Below are positions 61,092-64,000 of a stretch of 64,000 nucleotides of DNA, piece by piece (position 1 is the first letter of the stretch; each line of letters opens with the position of its first letter). The notes below the pieces were generated by a model. The model was not told the origin of the DNA. It did no database searches and saw nothing but the letters and a program-made list of their open reading frames with translations. The position numbers were made by a program, and so were the translations under genes. The stretch lies in the NCBI GenBank assembly GCA_029863245.1, contig JAOTVV010000001.1, positions 1-64,000 of the forward strand, read 5' to 3'. Source of the DNA: Gemmatimonadota bacterium (GTDB taxonomy: Bacteria; Gemmatimonadota; Gemmatimonadetes; Gemmatimonadales; GWC2-71-9).

Positions 61092-62645
61092 TCATCGGCG
61101 TCGACTGACGGTGAAGAGCACCAGGAATGCGCCCACTATCAGCGTACCGGTGCCGACCCAGTCTCCCCACCGGACATAGAGCGGCACGCTGTCGGTGGTC
61201 AGCACCTCGCCGACCAGGAAGGTCTTCTCGTAGAGGGGGGTTCGACGATGTTCCCGACCCAACGGATCGACGAACTCCGAGATGCCGCTGTTCGCCGCCC
61301 GGGCGATGCCGACGCGGTTCTCGATGGCCCGCATCACGAGATGCGCGGCATGCTGGTAGGGTGCGGCCGTACGGCCGAACCACGCGTCGTTGGTGATGTT
61401 GACGAGGAAGTCCGCCCCGCGTGCGCGATAGATCCGGCTCAAGTCCTCGAAGGCAGACTCGTAGCAGATGAACACGCCAAAGGTCCCGGCGGCGATCTCG
61501 TAAACGGGGTGCTCGGTCCCTCGGCCAAACCCACCGAAGAAACGAAGGTCGAACCACTGAGGGGCAACGAACGGCACGCGCTCGGTGATCGGCACGAGGT
61601 AGCGCTTGCGGTAGACTGGCTGGGAGGGGTAGCGACCCAGGGAGTCGAAGAGGAACGCGGCGTTGAAGTGCTCGTAGGTCGCGCGCGCCTCCGCTGCCGG
61701 GTCTTGTCTGGGCTCGAACGCGATGTCGAGCCCGCCGACGAGTTGGGGAACCCCGGTCGATCGTGAGAGATCGCCGATGGCGGTCTCCCAGGTCGGGTGC
61801 TGGAAGAAGTACCCGGGGATGGCCGCTTCGGGCCACACCAACAGATCCGGCCGCGGTGTCTGGATGGCGCGGTCGGCCAACTCAAGCGCGCTCGTCACGA
61901 TCCGCTCGCCCTGGCCCGGCTCCCACTTGTCCACCCAACCGACGTTGGGCTGGAGCAGCGCGACCGTGGCCACCGGACGAAGCGTCAGGCTGCGTTCCCG
62001 CACCACGCCGTATCCCAGGACCAGCGCGGTGCCGACGACCACCGCCGAGGCCAGCGTGACGGCCGAACGGCGATCCTCGCGCCGTCGCCATGCCAACGCC
62101 AAGGCCGTGTTGGCCAGCACCAACAGATAGGTCACGCCTCGTGCGCCGATCACGTCGGCCACCTGCACCAGGGTCGGGAATCCTGTAAGCGAGGTCCCGA
62201 GCCCGAGCCACGGAAAGGCAACGTCTCCCTGATGCCCGATCGCCCACTCTGCCACCGTCCAAGACACGGGGAAGGTGACGAGCAGGCCGAGGCCGGTTCG
62301 GCGGGTCACCCACCCAGACAGGGCAAACACGGTGCCGCTGTAGAGGGCGAGAATGACCACGGTGGCGAGATACCCGAGCGCTGCCAGGGAGGTGAAATGC
62401 CACAAGGCGACCACCGTCCAGTACAGGACAAGGCCATTGGCGAAGAGCCCGAACCAGAATCCCTGCACCAGATGGCGTCGGACCGGTCGGTCGTCCTCGA
62501 GGCCGTCCGCCAGAAGCCACACGGCTGGAATCAGACAGATGAACGATGGCAGGAGCAGGTGAAACGGAGGGTACGCGGCGCACAGGAGCACCGCACCGCC
62601 CACGACGAGCAGCCAGTCGCCCCGCGGGAGCGCGAGGAACCTCAC
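61092..62645 (-). CDS. lnt: Apolipoprotein N-acyltransferase
   Basis: The protein has 517 residues from the GTG that overlaps the upstream stop (GTGA 62642-62645). It has about eight hydrophobic helices at the N-terminal half and one at the C-terminus (GTGTLIVGAFLVLFTVS). The periplasmic nitrilase-fold domain carries the triad: Glu in LLVWPEAAIPGYFF, Lys in VYRKRYLVPITERVPF and Cys in FGVFICYESAFEDLSR. It adds the third acyl chain to the N-terminal Cys of lipoproteins, the step needed before LolA-dependent sorting (lolA is at 47562). Confidence 0.95.
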   Translation of the reverse strand: MRFLALPRGDWLLVVGGAVLLCAAYPPFHLLLPSFICLIPAVWLLADGLEDDRPVRRHLVQGFWFGLFANGLVLYWTVVALWHFTSLAALGYLATVVILALYSGTVFALSGWVTRRTGLGLLVTFPVSWTVAEWAIGHQGDVAFPWLGLGTSLTGFPTLVQVADVIGARGVTYLLVLANTALALAWRRREDRRSAVTLASAVVVGTALVLGYGVVRERSLTLRPVATVALLQPNVGWVDKWEPGQGERIVTSALELADRAIQTPRPDLLVWPEAAIPGYFFQHPTWETAIGDLSRSTGVPQLVGGLDIAFEPRQDPAAEARATYEHFNAAFLFDSLGRYPSQPVYRKRYLVPITERVPFVAPQWFDLRFFGGFGRGTEHPVYEIAAGTFGVFICYESAFEDLSRIYRARGADFLVNITNDAWFGRTAAPYQHAAHLVMRAIENRVGIARAANSGISEFVDPLGREHRRTPLYEKTFLVGEVLTTDSVPLYVRWGDWVGTGTLIVGAFLVLFTVSRRR

Positions 62646-63652
62646 AGGATCACTTCGCGTCCAGACCGGGCCGAGTTCTGGATGGCCTCCATGACACGGT
62701 GAAGCATGAGCTGCTCGGCGAGTCCAGGGGCTGGCGATTCGCCACGCGCGATCTGCAGAAAACGCTCCCATTCCGCGCGATAGGAACTACTGAACGGATC
62801 GCCATGGACCTCATCCCCGGGCGGAGTCACGTTGACGGGTGCGCCGTGCATTTCCTTGAACACGGCGAGCGGGGCGATCGCCGCCGACCCGTTGGCCCCC
62901 ACGATCTCCACCGCGAGCTTCTCGTGCGGTCCGACGTGGCGCCACGATACGTCCACGAAGATCGAGTGACCGTCGGCGCACTGCATGAACACACTACCCA
63001 TGTCCTCGACCTCGATGCCCCCACCCCGGCCCGCGAAGACCGCCGACACACGTTTCGTGGCTGGGCAGTCCGCGAGCCACAGGGCGAGATCGACCAGGGG
63101 GAGCCCCAGGTCGAACATCGCGCCGCCGCCGGACTGCGCCCGCCGCACGCGCCAGCCCGCCGGGATTCCGGAGGGCCGGAACGTATGCCAGTATCCGCGC
63201 ACCGACCGGAGGGGACCGAGCTCTCCGCCCACCAGGAAGCTGCGCACGGCCTGCACGTCGCTCCGGTACCGGATGTTCATCCCCACCATGAGGGGGACGT
63301 TCGCCGCTTCCTGCGCCGCCATGACCCGTTCGACCCCCGCGGCGGAGAGCGCCAGGGGGCGCTCGCACAGGGTGGAAACCCCGGCCGACAGCGCACTCAC
63401 CACGTGCACCTCATGGAGATGGTTCGGCGTGCATACGACCACGGCGTCGAGCTTGCTGAATTGCAGCAAATCCTCGATGTCGTCGTACACGTCGGGCACA
63501 CGAAATCGTCGCGCGAGCGCTTGCGCCTTGGCGACGTCCGAGTCGCAGATCGCGACGATCTCGACTTCCTCGAGCTTGCTCAAGACCACCAGATGCGCGA
63601 CCTGGGCGATCGCCCCCGCACCGATGACCCCGACCCGTACGCTATCGCTCAC
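62642..63652 (-). CDS. Gfo/Idh/MocA-family protein with altered catalytic residues
   Basis: The 336-residue protein has a Rossmann N-terminus (VRVGVIGAGAIAQVAH, then VCTPNHLHEVHVVSALSAG) that should bind NAD(P). The family's EKP motif reads E97-R98-P99 in LCERPLALS, replacing the usual Lys. The second family motif (D-x-G-x-H-x2-D) reads D181-L-G-L-P185-L-V-D188, replacing His with Pro. GGGAMFDLG and GWRVRRAQSGG around it are otherwise typical. It may be a non-catalytic or altered oxidoreductase. It is coupled to lnt by GTGA and ends the run that begins upstream at the partial barrel gene. Confidence 0.88.
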   Translation of the reverse strand: MSDSVRVGVIGAGAIAQVAHLVVLSKLEEVEIVAICDSDVAKAQALARRFRVPDVYDDIEDLLQFSKLDAVVVCTPNHLHEVHVVSALSAGVSTLCERPLALSAAGVERVMAAQEAANVPLMVGMNIRYRSDVQAVRSFLVGGELGPLRSVRGYWHTFRPSGIPAGWRVRRAQSGGGAMFDLGLPLVDLALWLADCPATKRVSAVFAGRGGGIEVEDMGSVFMQCADGHSIFVDVSWRHVGPHEKLAVEIVGANGSAAIAPLAVFKEMHGAPVNVTPPGDEVHGDPFSSSYRAEWERFLQIARGESPAPGLAEQLMLHRVMEAIQNSARSGREVIL

Positions 63653-63660
63653 GTGGCCTC

Positions 63661-64000
63661 CTAGGGGAATCGCAGCATGAAGCCGCCTCGTGCCGATGCT
63701 GTCCGCAGCTCACTCGTGAGCCCTCCTCGCACCTCCACCAGGAAGGCCAGACGCGACAGGATGGCGATGTCGATGCCGACGGCGGCGCCCACACCGGCCG
63801 CCACGGTGTCGAGTGCGTCTTCCACGAAGGTCCCATCGATTGCCGCGCCGTCACCGTCGCGGATGTGCGCGCCGAAGCCGAGCGCGACGTACGGCTGCAC
63901 ACGCCCTACCGCCCGCAGGAGGTACTGGAGATCGGCGAACACCTCGACGTTGGCCATCGTCACGGAGCCAACATTGAGTGTGCAGGCGCAGTCCACCAGG
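63661..64000 (-). CDS. Outer-membrane beta-barrel protein, C-terminal part (5' end outside window)
   Basis: The frame is open to the right edge (a GTG at 63996 is internal or fortuitous). The visible ~112 residues have alternating hydrophobic/polar strands with short turns (NVEVFADLQYLLRAVGRVQPYVALGFGAHIRD in parts, VGAAVGIDIAILSRLAFLVEVRGG) and end GGFMLRFP, with an aromatic residue next to the C-terminus as expected for barrel insertion by BamA. It fits an OmpW/opacity-type porin-like fold. The N-terminus and signal peptide are not in the window. Confidence 0.7.
   Translation of the reverse strand, partial: LVDCACTLNVGSVTMANVEVFADLQYLLRAVGRVQPYVALGFGAHIRDGDGAAIDGTFVEDALDTVAAGVGAAVGIDIAILSRLAFLVEVRGGLTSELRTASARGGFMLRFP

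Overview
The window is high-GC (roughly two-thirds G+C), gene-dense chromosomal DNA from a Gram-negative-type bacterium. It carries lnt, lolA, lipoproteins with lipoboxes, Tat and Sec signal peptides and an outer-membrane-type barrel end. Several family combinations seen here (a TPR/DUF4175/DUF4159 block, a secreted subtilase with a FlgD-like tail, a K+-dependent membrane pyrophosphatase, and prs-rplY-pth) suggest Gemmatimonadota or a close relative. That placement is inferred from gene content, not computed. No phage, plasmid, insertion sequence, CRISPR array or classical defence island is visible.

Layout. 1-2.3 kb: a large Ig/PKD-repeat secreted protein cut by the left edge, then a small zinc-ribbon gene beside an octanucleotide repeat. 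2.4-6 kb: a membrane-anchored endonuclease/exonuclease/phosphatase protein, gltX, and a convergent one-TM protein. 6-18.5 kb: a minus-strand unit of eight genes running from a DUF4388-like protein through rsmI, DUF4159, DUF4175, TPR and Tat-exported proteins to a JAB-DinG helicase fusion and an aminotransferase, almost all joined by 4-nt overlaps. 18.6-20.7 kb: trxA, methylmalonyl-CoA epimerase, a lipoprotein and pdxJ. 20.7-24.9 kb: a pseudo-Hpt protein, a flippase-like membrane protein, ispE, a CheY-like receiver and tRNA-Gln. 25-29.3 kb: a small leader ORF, a VTT membrane protein, a zinc ribbon, a radical SAM enzyme, a convergent PAP2 phosphatase and two small proteins.

29.3-41 kb is a housekeeping run: prs, rplY, pth, hppA, ychF, rpsF, rpsR, DUF2232, rplI, a DAK2-DegV fusion, rsfS and a SPOR lipoprotein. 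41-48 kb: smc, a secreted S8 protease, an MBL hydrolase and lolA. 48-53 kb (minus): ctpA, tmk, a YlbF-family gene, prmC, prfA and rpmE. 53-57.6 kb (plus): a Crp/Fnr regulator, an MBL protein, a CsgG-like protein and an HD-GYP phosphodiesterase. 57.6-64 kb (minus): hyuB, hyuA, lnt, a Gfo/Idh/MocA protein with altered catalytic residues, and a partial outer-membrane protein.

The most interesting signals concern gene expression. Neighbouring genes very often overlap by exactly 4 nt (NTGA). Two genes (pth and the VTT protein) appear to start with CTG six nucleotides after a good Shine-Dalgarno. Several strong promoters lie so close to the start codon that their mRNAs should be leaderless or nearly so. 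Intergenic regions near gltX, ychF and rpsF and downstream of the zinc-ribbon gene carry 7-8-bp periodic repeats. Protein-level oddities are the JAB-DinG fusion, the pseudo-Hpt protein, the FakA-FakB-type fusion, an HD-GYP domain with a long insert, and the altered oxidoreductase.
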